The translations under genes and the position numbers were made by a program. A DNA stretch of 64,000 bases from Eudorina sp. 2006-703-Eu-15 (taxonomy: Eukaryota; Chlorophyta; Chlorophyceae; Chlamydomonadales; Volvocaceae): NCBI GenBank assembly GCA_003117195.1, contig BDSI01000047.1, positions 434,001 through 498,000 on the forward strand. The letters run 5' to 3'. Shown piece after piece: positions 34,675 through 53,350 of the stretch; positions within the stretch are counted from its first letter, which is position 1; each line of letters starts with the position of its first letter. A model generated the notes under the pieces. That model saw only the letters and a program-made list of their open reading frames with translations. It was not told the DNA's origin and did not search any database.

Positions 34675-37600
34675 CTACTTCGGCGTCACGACGGCCTTGG
34701 CGTGGGCCTGGACGCTCGCCAGAGCCTTTTTGTGCCTGGTGCCGTTCAGCGGCGTCAAGACCGACGTTTGCGGCTGCGCCATCTTAGTCCCCGTCGACGT
34801 TGTGACCGAGGCAGCCGTCCGCGGTCGCTTGCTTAGCTGCTGCTGATGGTTGTTGACGCTGCCATTCGTGGTAATTTCCTGCGCCGCCCTCTTGTCCTCG
34901 GCCGTCTTCAGCCGCTGCGCTGCGCCGCTCGAGTCGTGCGCGCGCCAGGTGGGCAGCTCGAAACTGCCATCCGCAAGCGCCTGGATGGTTGCCTTGGCGG
35001 CCAGCTCGGGTCCGAAGAAGCGCTCCACGTAGTCCTTCAGGTCCTGCTCCAGCCGCTTGTAGAGCCCCTTGTTGCGGAACCTGAGCATGCAAAGATCGCA
35101 GACCTGCAGACGAGGGGCAACGAAAGCTTTCGAGGACGCCCATACCTTGGATACGGTATGCTGCACTTACATACAACGACGTTGAATGGTTTTGCCTAAA
35201 ACGAGGGTGTCGAAGACCAAATCGTGGCTACCCCGGGGAGAGAAGCCATGTGACCACGGAATAGAAGGGAGAGGACACTGCCTTCGCTTGTTTGGTTACC
35301 AATCCCTTCTGACAGCGAGGGAGGGAAGGCCTCCAGACGGCGGTGGGTCCGCTCACCTCCTCAAGCTTGATGAGCGCCTTGTCCAGATCCTCGCGCGTGT
35401 GCGCGGCCGAGATGCAAATGCGAGTCCGCGTCAGCAGCACGGGGGTCGCGGGGAAGCCCACAATCACCATCGCCAGGCCCTCCTTGAGGCAGATGCGGGA
35501 GAGGGCCACCATCTTGGCGGCGCTGTATGTCATGATGGGCATCACCGGCGAGTCCCAGGAGCCGATGACGTCCAGCCCCATGGTCAGCAGCCGGCTGCAC
35601 ATCGGGGAAGTAGGCAGCATGTCATCGAGAGAACGCCACACATTTCATCGTCTTGCTCCGCAAGAGCTCGCCTCCGTTCACAGGTATACTTCGCTCGCAG
35701 GTAAGGGACTGGAAACTCGTTCTCGATTCTCAAAGAACCTTGGCATCTCAAGCGACCGCCTTACCTCCGCATGTAGTTCGCGTTATCGTGCAGCTGCTTG
35801 ATCTTGTCCTGGCCACGGGAGGTCCCGTCAAGCCCCATCATCACCTCCAGAGCTGAGATGATCTGCGCACGGAGAACAAGGCGGGAGGGACCCACATTAC
35901 TGAGTGAGATGATCTGCGCACGGAGAACAAGGCGGGAGGGACCCACATTACTGAGTCAGGACACTCATCAGCAGCTCGGTTCGGCCTGGTGTGCGCGGCC
36001 ATGATCGACGACAGCTGACATAGACAATCACACCGTGGGGAGCTGGTGACCACAGAAATGCGAATCCATATGCGCACGCACTGAGCGCACCTGCTGTGCG
36101 CAGCCCGGCGCGATCGAGCACGCGTACAGGTGGGCTGGTGAATGGCGCCGCAGATAGTCGATGATCTCGCGCTTGCCGGCGATGTAGCCGCCACACGAGC
36201 CAAACGACTTGGTGAACGTGCCTGACACAACCACAGCAAGGGAGTCCGAGGTCAGCGGATGGCAGGCAGCGTCTGGCGGCTCCCTTTGTGGGAATAGGCA
36301 CACCGGCTGCGCCGCGGCGAATGGCAACGATAACGCACGGGTGTTGCTCAAGAGCTACCAAATGGTTGCAGAATAGGATAAATGAGGCCTTGCCAACGTC
36401 CACGAACTGCACGACTCCCCTTGTCTTCAGGTCATGTATGACCGCCTTATGTTTTCCAAGTCAGATCAGGTCAGGAGCGCAACGCACCCATCATGATGTC
36501 GACGTCCTTGGGGTCGACACCCCAGTGCTCGCAGCACCCGCGCCCCGTGGGTCCCAGGGCGCCAATGCTGTGCGCCTCGTCCAAGTACACGTACGCCTTA
36601 TGCGCCTTGGCAATCTGGTACCACCACAATCACAGGGTATGCACATGCAGGATTTGCGTCAGACTGGTTCGACATCGTCTCCGTGCCATTTTCAAGCCAC
36701 GACCCGTCCCCCTACGAATCTTGCCACCTGCTTCCGCAGCTCCGAAGGCAGCTCATTGGACTTGCCCAGCCGTCTTACCTGCACGATCTCCTTCAGGTTG
36801 CAGGTCTCGCCCTCCATGCTGTACACGCCCTCGACGATGACCAGAATCTGCAGATGCCCCACGCAAACCCGTAGGGAGATACCTGAATCGACTTGCCGAA
36901 ACAATCGTGGCCCAACCGCCGCCGTCCTGGTCATAGCGACGACCAGGATGGAGTAGCCCAGCTAACGAAGCCTTGCACCGAACAACTAGGCCCATAGGTC
37001 CTTCTGTTTATCCTTTCACCGCAGACGCACAGCCCCGTCCAAAAGCCATGCACCCTAAACCTCAACCCGAGGCCGAATTGTGTTTGGTGCGCTCTGCACG
37101 GCTCCGCACCTTCTTCCAGGGCCTGTGGGACCGCGGTTGTCCCTCGGCGATGGCCAGTCTCATCACCTTTGCCAAGTGACCAGCATCATTGTGCCGGAAG
37201 ACCTTAGGTGGATCGGGGAAGGTTCGGGAGGCACAAGAGCAGGACTTGGCACGTTGTGACATCGAGTGGATCGAGCCAAGAAGCAAGGTGCCATTACAGA
37301 TGGAAACGCTGGGGATGGAACCCGATATGGTGACATGCACGGATGGCGGCAAATGGTCCACATGGTCATCTTGAAGTTGATGCCAACCTTACCTTCACTT
37401 TGGCACCGCTCAGACGGATCCCCGCCACAATGGAGGAGTGATTCAGTGCGTCAGACAGCACCAGGCAGCCCTTGCCAACCTGCGCGAGCAAAAGGCAACC
37501 ACACGCAAATAGTATCTCCAGGCAATCGACGAAGAAAGGCAACGGCGCCTGCGCCTAGAGCCGTTGCATCGAGAATCCCTGCACCGAGACACCCAATCGC

Positions 37601-38891
37601 CAAGGATGCCCTTACCAGCGCTGGGATGGTCGACGAGTTGGTGGCGAAGCCCATGCCGTATGTGACCGCATCCTCAACTCCGATATATTCGGCCACCAGC
37701 TCCTCCAACCGGGTGTGCACGGAGGTGGTCCCTGAAAACGTTTGGTTCCAGGAGCAACGGCATGTAAGGTTATACCAAGTACGGGCCCTTGCAACTAAGG
37801 CCGCGAGGGCCACGAAGTTAGAAGGCTGTAGAATAATGTGATCCGCACACCGGCTCACGGAAACCGCAAAAAATGCAGTAATACCCTGCCGCCACAGTCA
37901 CCGTCCGGTGTTCAGCACGTACCCGCTTGCACACGCGCGCTGCATGTACTGACGCCAAACTCCTTGATTGTATCAACGACCCGATGTGTGCAGTAGGGGT
38001 CGAACGCAGCGAAACCCAGGTAATTATACGATGACAGGTTTAGGCACTCTATCTGTCGCCCAGTAGGAACGATCTCCGCATGTCTCGTTCCCCTGCAACC
38101 AAGGAATGGAACTGATGGTCCGTTGAAAGGACTTTTGCAGCGCCCTGTAGTTGCTGCTATCTGGGCCCCTCATGCCCTTCCCTGTCCCAGGTCACTTGGT
38201 GGCAGACTTGACGAGGCCCCAACATGTGAAAGCCTCGAAGGCAGAGCTTTTGGGATGCCTTTGGGGAAAGATACTGCATTGGCGCTGATTTACTGCCTCA
38301 AAGCGCGCCATGCTTTACGTCGGGAGATGCAGGCTGTGGCACGTGACTCACGTGGTATCCTTTTCGCGCCTACGTTCCATAACCATTACATGCGCATCCG
38401 GCGCGCTGCAAATGGGCCGGTTCCAGCAGTCCTGCAGGATTAAGAGTACACCGGGGGAGGGCAAGGCAAGTGAGCACGATATCCCGCAGGTGTATGTGGT
38501 GCGACGGACACGGGTAGTCTTCTCACCACGATGCGTCCGTACATGCGGCGCATGTAGAAGTCCTCTGTGGGATCTCGAAGAGGAGCAAACCCCTGCAAGC
38601 ACATGATAACGGGCATTGAAATAAGAACGATAGGATTGAAAGCTAATCGACTGGCCATTCCCGTACCTTCTTGACCCTGCGGTCGAACGGATGAAACAGG
38701 AAATACAAGACATCGCGAATTCTACCGAAGAACGTCGCTGCCGATAAACTGCATTGCGCGATTGTTTGGGCGGTCAGCGTCTTCTCCTTCCCGCGTCCTG
38801 CCAGTTGGCACTACTGCACAGGGTTTCCTTACGTGAACAGCGCCGAAAGGATTGAGAACAAAGGTGGCGAGATATATTCCTCGGATGACAT
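34675..38891 (-). CDS. LCB2: Serine palmitoyltransferase, LCB2-type catalytic subunit
   Basis: PLP enzyme of the ER that condenses serine with palmitoyl-CoA, the first step of sphingolipid synthesis; normally works with LCB1. Fourteen exons in phase: 38833-38891, 38667-38748, 38527-38592, 38352-38431, 37923-38092, 37616-37731, 37393-37479, 37110-37202, 36779-36847, 36488-36614, 36091-36221, 35765-35862, 35357-35594, 34675-35103 (614 aa). Seen: N-terminal membrane segment (residues about 8-40), [75 protein letters not shown], the PLP-lysine motif [13 protein letters not shown] (Lys about 321) and the C-terminal [19 protein letters not shown]. The last about 100 residues, a Gln/Thr/Lys-rich tail, extend past the usual family end. 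The acceptor of exon 35765-35862 is tandemly duplicated. Confidence 0.95.
35855..35956 (-). repeat. Perfect 51-bp tandem duplication covering an LCB2 3' splice site
   Basis: 35855-35905 and 35906-35956 are identical. Each copy carries, on the minus strand, the pyrimidine-rich tract, the acceptor GTGCGCAG and the first exon bases ATCATCTCA. Use of the outer acceptor would add exactly 17 codons with no stop. Confidence 0.97.
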
Positions 38892-40668
38892 CCTTCTTGT
38901 CGAAATGCAGTAAGGAACGGAAAGGTGTGATCTGAAATATTCAGCAAGCTTTGTTTGTGGCGGCTACGTCACTGACCAACATGCAAATCGGGGAAATAAT
39001 GCGCAAGGCGCATAGTGATTACCCTGGCAACCGAAGGAAAGTGTGTGAGCAAATGCAGTACAATGTTATACGGCAACTTTGAAATTTAATAATATATGGC
39101 GAGTCGACCGTGGATGGGTATATATCTGTCCACACCTAAATGTTTTAAGTTTAGAACTCTGCCAGGACACCAGCAGAGACCTGTTTACCAGGTTTACTTA
39201 ACACGATTCTCACGTATCGTCTTTAGCGATCAGCGGCCTCAAGTCTTTACCTTCGGGCAAAGCTCCGCAGAACTATCCCTGCTGATTGGCTAGTGTCTGT
39301 CCTATAGAATGCGCGTTTCAGCATAACAATCACCGGAAGCATCCTGCTAAGGCTTAATTACTTACGCCCACCACCTGTGTTTTAAACGATGGCACTTTTG
39401 GGCTGACTTGCGCATATCTGAAACTCGGCGGCACACGAACATGTCCTCTTCCTGCTAAGGCAGCGGTTGTTGACCGAAGGATGCAAGCTCGACGGGGCAA
39501 AACATCGACAATGCGCCTCACTGGTTTCGGGGTTTTAGCGGGTTTTCAACTGTGAGCTGGCTTGAGGGGTTCTTTGGTCAGTGCTTGGTCCATGTGGCCC
39601 GCTGACCCCATCCCTCCCCATCATCCTTGTCGTGTTTGGAGCCCACCATAGCTCGAACCACGGCCAATTCACAGGCCGTGTTTCCATCGCTCTCCTCGAC
39701 GCCCCAAAATAGCGTGGTTGAGGTTCGTTGCTCGGGCAGTCTCGCTCTAGCAGTCAACAAACCATCGCTGCCGTTGCCTGCGGAGGGGCTCTCATGGTCA
39801 CATCTGTCTGCGGCCGGCCGCTGCTCCCCTGCACCCGAATCTAGAACTCCGCACCCGGCGGTCTCTTGTGGACACTCCCCCACGTCCCCGCCGGCTGGGG
39901 TGGAGCTCCGCACCGCAGCACGGAAGCTTGGCGTGGGTACTATCCCGTCCGGGCGCGCCATCAAAAACAGCGCCGAACAGCGCTAAAACGAAATGCCCTA
40001 CGACCGTACGGACGCGTCCCCACCCTCATGGGGAATCCATGTCCCACCCAATCCGAACAGCGCCGTGACGTACCTCCTCGATTCCAGCGTTCCTAGCCGA
40101 CACGTCCCAACCTGCTGGCCTTCCTGGCGGCCTGATATTGCTTCATTTTTACCACCAGCTGGTGATGGCAAGTAGTCCGGAAAGCCTCGTCAGAGACCAA
40201 AGGAATCCTGCTCTGCCCCAGTAATCCGACCGGGGCCTGTCCCTGCCGCCGCACGGGGCTGCTGCCCCCTGGGGTAGGTTCCCGACAGGGTGCCGCGCTG
40301 CGCAGGGCTGCACCCCCCTCCCCACAGGCCCCAGCGCCGCAGGTCCCAAGCCCAGCAGACCCGCGTACTGCGCCATGGCGCCGTCCTCAACCCGCCGCCC
40401 TGTGCAGAGGCTGCCCCCACCCTCACCCCTACCCCGCCGCTTGCGCTTCCCCGGCGCCGACGTTTCCTGCACCCCCGGCGAAGCGGCCGGCCCTATGCAT
40501 GCGCGGCTCGCAGCACACCACCTAGTCTCGATGCACTCCATCTTGTCACTGCCGAATACCCACCCGAGCATAATCCCCGAGTCGCTAAACCCATGCCAGG
40601 TCCGGGCCGGGCGCAGCAACACCCAAGCACCAGCCTCATCAAATGCCGCCTCCTTCGCCTCCCTGCGT
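38892..40668. other. Intergenic region between LCB2 promoter and UPF0193 3' end
   Basis: 1.8 kb. The first part (to about 39550) is A/T-rich and contains the LCB2 5' flank. An ORF near 39578-39964 on the minus strand has no recognisable similarity and no splice-consistent extension. No gene is called. Confidence 0.45.
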
Positions 40669-42930
40669 CTACATGTTCCCGCACTGCTGCAGGAGCGCGT
40701 CCACTCGCTGCAGCTCGGTCACACGCTGTTGGATCTCGCCGCGGATCTGCGCGGGTGCCAAGCCAAGCCATCATTCATCGGAAGGCCGCGACGCGGACGC
40801 GGGATGTCGCGGCAGCACAAGTCGAACAAACGCCAGGATCCAGTCATGAAGCCACCCACCCACACCACCCACCATCTCCTCCCACACCACCCACCATGTG
40901 GACCGTGTCCTGCCGCAGCCGCCCCGCCGCCTCCAGCGCCTGCAGGAACTCCCGCCGCTCGTCTATCTCCTTGACGATGGCGTCGAACATGTCCTCCAGC
41001 TGCTCCCGCTGGGACTTTCGAGGGGCTGCAGCACAGAGGCACAGACACATGTGCAGGGGGCCGCGAGGGGTCTACGGTAAACCCTGAACCCCACCCGGGA
41101 AAGGCATTCGACGAAAGCTCTGCGGCATCAACGGCAAACGTAACTTGCCGGAAAGCGTCTGAGTGCGCCCGAAAGGTGCCGGAAGAGTGCCGGAAGAGTG
41201 CTGGGATGTGTCGGACAGTACATGCTGGCGTGTGGGCGTTTGATCCGGTGTTCGCCACCGCGTGGAGGGTTATCCCGATTGTGTCTGGCCTTCACCCCTC
41301 GGGGCCCCACCTGCTTTCAGCTGCGCCGCCTGCTGCTCGGGCGTCACAGCGGGCAGCTTGCCCCTGAACCGCATAAGCTCGGCGAGGCGCGCCTTCTCCT
41401 TCTCATCCAGCACGGGCCCTGGAGCAGAGCAGAGCGTTGCGGAGCGACGCGTACGTATTTAACAGTTAACAAGGCGCCCCACGGCCCAGTTTGGAAGTTC
41501 CTGGAGTACACGGTCCGGATAAGATTAAGGCGCGGAAGGCCCCGACACCCGACGCGCGTCACGCCGCGCCCGCCGCCGCCGAGGTGGGTGGCCTGGGGGC
41601 CGCGGAGTTGGTCCCCACTCACGGTTAGGGGCCGCTGGCGGCGCGGCCCGCATCCGCTCGTACTCCGCCTCTATCTCCCGCTGGATGACGTCGACATGCC
41701 GCCGACGCGGGATGTAATTGATGCGCGCCGTGTCGTACTCGATCCGTTTTGGGAACTTGGGCACGTCAACCTGCATCCGTCCCAAGGACCCGCGGTTAAG
41801 GAGCACCACCACCCGGTGCGGGGTCAGGTCAGGTCAGGTCGGTCCGGGTAACAGATGCGCCGTGACAGCTGCCGCGACCGCATTTCCGTACAGGCGGGAA
41901 CCTGGAGCTGCTCCAGGGAGCTGCCTCACTATACCACACGGGCGACGAAGCCCGCGAGGGCTGTACGAAAAGAGCACTCTACGTCCGTTTGCGCGATGTG
42001 GGTGGGGCAGCGCCTCACACACCTGAGGTTTCTCGAACTTGGGCTTTGGCGGCTCTGGAAGGGTGGCAGGAAACCGGGTGCAACACACGGCCAGGGGTGG
42101 CGCGGTGAGCGGAGCGGCCAGACCGCCCCGACGTTGCCCTTACGGTATGCCCCGGACATCCCGCGTGTGCGCCGTCTGGGCCCTCCTACACAGGCAGCCT
42201 AAAAGCCGGAGCCGGGTCTGTCTCCTGCCAGCGCCTAGTCAACAGTAAGGAGCCGCATTCGGCTTGGCGTCGGCTCCGGCGGGATTTGCCGGCACCCCTC
42301 CGGATCGATCCCAGGGCGCACCAGCACCATGACCTGGCGGCTCCCGGATCGACCTCACCCGCCACGGGGGCCGGCGTCCATCCGCTGGCCAGCTTCTTAT
42401 CGTGAACTTGCTTGTTCTTAGCATGGTACGAGTTGCCGATCTGCTTCGTGACGTCCTTGTTGTACAGTTTAAACAGTGCCTTGCCAGCTGGGTTGTCACT
42501 GCAGGCCCGTGATCATGGGATGTGGAGGGATGGCAGCGCGCGGGAGCGCGTTCAGCATGCGCCTTGCCGGCCGTGTCCGTTACATGCGCTACTGGCCACG
42601 TGCGCAAATTTACGCTTGTGGGTTCAACAAAAAATGCGTAGATATCCTCTCTGTATGTACACGTGATGTGATGTGTGTGTGTACTTGCATCTTGTGCTGC
42701 CACCTTCTGCGAAAACCGGGGCCAGACCCCCCTCCCGGCCCGCCCCTGACGCAGCGTCGTGCAGCACTGAGGGAGGTAAGGCGTGACGCCCCTTCCCATA
42801 ATATGAAGGTGGGAAGAATTAAAGGCGCTATCAGTGCCGTCGTTGCTACTTACCGACCAAACTGTTTCCATGCGGTCTCTAATGCGCCCGAAGATGTGCT
42901 TCCTTCAGGCGCGTCTCGTTCACCCTCCAT
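40669..42930 (-). CDS. UPF0193 family protein (C22orf23 / EVG1-like)
   Basis: Seven exons in phase: 42854-42930, 42359-42498, 42023-42054, 41623-41770, 41311-41418, 40895-41025, 40669-40746 (237 aa, TAG). Seen: N-terminal GKALFKLYNKDVTKQIGNSY, a basic linker EPPKPKFEKPQVDVPKFPKR, then LDEKEKARLAELMRFRGKLP, and a C-terminal helix pair EQLEDMFDAIVKEIDERREF and RGEIQQRVTELQRVDALLQQ. The last three match, by remembered pattern, the human C22orf23 segments around EKEKQRLQNI, EELVKEIQERKEFL and ILAEISQKLREMEDID. Length is close to the 217-residue human protein. Molecular function is unknown. Its head-to-head position with CFAP206 suggests a ciliary role (inference). Heptad-like C-terminal helices favour a structural or scaffolding protein. 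Confidence 0.8.
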
Positions 42931-43308
42931 CTAAGCAATGGCGATGAAATTGTATCCCTTTGGAAAGGTGTTGTATCGGACGCTTCTACTCTGAACGAAC
43001 GGCAACGACACAGGAGAAGTTGGAGCCGATAGGTGCGCAGAATAACTGTGTTTTACAGCTTGGTAGTTTTACACGGATGTGTGTCATCAAAGCATGAGCG
43101 CGTCTTTAGAAACAACGGTTGTGCGCACTACGATATAAGGCGCTCGACTTACCTGTCTTGTGCAAGGGACCATCACACACTACATGGAAACGTTCACATA
43201 GGTTAAATACAGTCTTTGCATGTGATATCATTCTTTTACGGACGAAGGTTTCATTTGCTGTCTGTCGTTGGCAAGTCACGTTAGTGAGGTTTCTGTATCC
43301 CGTGTGCC
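42931..43308. promoter_or_regulatory. Divergent promoter, UPF0193 gene / CFAP206
   Basis: 378 bp between two start codons facing away from each other, A/T-richer than either gene. It must contain both promoters and 5' leaders. No defined box is claimed. Confidence 0.6.
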
Positions 43309-50502
<7,194 letters not shown>

Positions 50503-53350
50503 AACGACCTTGTGGCCTTGGGGCCTCGAGCCGCGGGATGTAGAGAGGGGTTCTCAGAAGGGGCTGGACAGAGCACGCACTTGGGGTGTACCATTTCGTG
50601 GGCTGTACCACGGCCGCTGTACCGCGGCACCGTACACATGGGCTGTCTGAGTGTCCGTCCTGAGGCCGATGCGGCGATGGCGGGGTCCGCAGGGCGCCCG
50701 GGGCTGCACACCCGTAAAAGGGGAGGGGGGGCTGCTTTGGTGCAGCGAGGGGGCGGCACATCGCAGTGGTAGGCAGGGATGGGGAGTGCGAGGCAAGCGC
50801 CTGGGCCAGGGGCGCTGGCGTCCACAACTGCTGCCCATTCGGTGCCTTTGTTGCGGTTTCGCTCTCTTGATTGACATGAGGGATTGATAGGAATGGGGAG
50901 GAGGGGAAGGAGGAGGAGGGGGGGGGCGGCGCGGGGTCGGGCCGGGTCCCGGAGTTGCCATCCTGCCTGCCCTGCTGGGCCGCGCAGTGTCGCACAGTGT
51001 CGTGCTCCCCCCGCAGGGACCAGGCTCCAGGAGCTGGCAGTGGGGCCGTGGGGCTCATGAGTCCGGACGGGCGTTAGGGCAGCAAGGGGGATGAGGAGGG
51101 GACGGATTTTCGATGGGGGATCGAGGATTTGCTCGTAGCATACGGCATCGTGGGAGTCCGCCGGTGTGGATGGCGTACCGCTAGACCGGTCGTTCCAAGA
51201 GGTCGTGTTTAGATGGAGAACTAGACCAGCAGGTCGTCGGGGGCACTCAAATCCATCGGTTGGGCAGGGCCGCGCGGGGGGGGCAGGGACATGCCCTAGT
51301 AGCTAGCTAGTGCATATGCACCAATCGATCCAGGTACCCATTGCACTTGGAGTCGCGCCGCATGCCACGTCGCATGCGATTTACTCACGCGTGGTGAGGA
51401 CACGCTGCTGTACTGTACTCCGCGCAAGCACCCGTGGGTCACCCTTGCTGGGTAGGAGGACGGGCGGCACTGACGGGCAAGGGAGCCAGCGGACGGTCAT
51501 CCCCCCGGCCAATGCTGGGCAAGATGTAGGCCAGGGTGGGAGAGCCCCCTGGCCACCGCCGGCCGTGTATTTGTTTGCCTGTGCGCCCGTCCCCGGAAAC
51601 CGCCGGGGCCTGCATGCAAGGCCCAGCCCTAGCAGCACCGGTCACGTGCGCGACCCGCAACGGCACCACAGGCAAGGGTTGCACTGCCGCAGTGACCACC
51701 TGAAGCGGGTTGGCCGGTAGCGCAGTCTACGGCCCGCGGGTGGCCAGAGCGAGAGGTGAACATCCCCGTCCGGGACTGAGCGAAGTTCTGCCGAGGGAGG
51801 GCTGAGAGGGACCAAGCGGGTGGCGGCACCCCTTGAACGTTGAACGCCTTGCTGAGGAGGCGCGCGCTGTCTTGACGGGAAGCAGGTCGACAGGAGGAGG
51901 ACTGCGCACACGGGGTTTCCTTCCAGCACAACGCAAGGCAGGCAGGCGACGCCCCAAAGGCAGCCGCCGCGCGACCGCAAGGGCGACAAAGTGTGAATGC
52001 CGCCGCTGGCGGTGGATGTACGGTACGGTACGGTATGCCCCGGTGCGCCTTCGCCGGGTCCTCGAAAGACCTGCAGCGCCAGAGTGACAGCGCAGCGGGG
52101 CGATTGATGCGCCACAGAAGTCCAGGCGGAGGAATGCATGCCAGGGCACGCTGTGGAGCTAACGCTCTCGTGTCCACGCGTGTCCGTGGCACCGGTCAGA
52201 GGGAGGCGATCAAGAGCGGGTAGACTGGGGCGGACACAGAACCGCGCGGCGGTGTCACGCGTGGTGACTGGCTCATCCCTCACTGTGTGGTCACTGTGTG
52301 TGGACCTCCCGGGTGAGTGAGGGAACCCGCCCAACCCAAACCAGGTACCCAACGGCCAGGTCAGGCTTGGGAGCAAGCAAGGCACTGCAACCGATGGCCG
52401 ATTGCCTCGGTCCGAGAACCGAAAGTGAGGGACAAGCACGACCCGGCGCAGCCGCACGCCTGCCAGTGCGAACCGCAGACCGCTGGTTCTGATGCGCTCC
52501 TGGGCATGCCGGGAAGGAGGGAGGGCATAGCCCGCTTGCCCCTTGCGCTTGCGCGCTCAACCGCCTCCCGACCGGCAGCGCTGCGCTTGTGGATGCACGG
52601 CTGGCCGTGGACCGAACCCTACCGAACATGTGGTCCGCGAGCGTGTGGCGGTGACGGCAGTGCCCGTCTGCTGCCGCCCGTATTCATTGAATGCCACCGG
52701 TTACAATCACGAGCAGCTGGCCTCTTGGGCTTCATCTACTGATGGATACGAAACCAACAACAACTGCCCCTGGACGGTCCTCGGGCGGTCCTTGTGTGAC
52801 TTGTCGTGTGGTACCCCGTACCGAATCCGTACCTTCAGGTACGCATCCTCAGTCCTGGTGGAGGTGCGGGCCCGTCATGCAAGGCGCTTTCGGCTCATGA
52901 TGATGAATATCAGTGCCAGTATCGGGCAGCTCGCAAATAGGCCCGTGCAGGTCGAAAAGTGAGGAAGGGTCGCCGGACAGGGCAACCTGAGCACGGCAGG
53001 TACGCGATAAGATTGTCAGTCATGCTATTTGTGATCTAATAGGTGTTGATGACACCTTCTTGCTGCCTGAGATTTACCTTTACGTAACACCGCCTGGTGT
53101 ACGACGAGGACGAAGGTTGAAAGAAGGGCGCCACAACCGTAAAACTTACCGTTTCTACCCACGTCAAGTTACAGACGGGGTCCTCATAAGTTACATTGCA
53201 TAATTTATCATACTTGCAGCCTTGTATCTCTAACAACACGTTTAGGACAATTTACTGAAGTTTTACTGTATAGGCTTGTTCAGCGTGTCCTGTTTAAAAA
53301 TTCTTCTGTAGGAAATACTGGAAGCGCAGAGAGTCAGCTCGGACGAGGAC
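50503..53350. other. Intergenic region between CFAP206 and the SRCR gene
   Basis: 2.85 kb. The first part is the CFAP206 3' UTR. Several 100-270 codon open frames occur on both strands at 51.3-52.7 kb, but they overlap one another, lack family similarity and do not form phase-consistent exons. The last 400 bp is A/T-rich and probably includes the promoter of the next gene. No gene is called. Confidence 0.4.

Noticed and set aside
51300..52750. Overlapping ORFs up to 271 codons on both strands
   Set aside because: High G+C produces long chance frames; opposing frames overlap fully, with no family motif and no phase-consistent splice partners.
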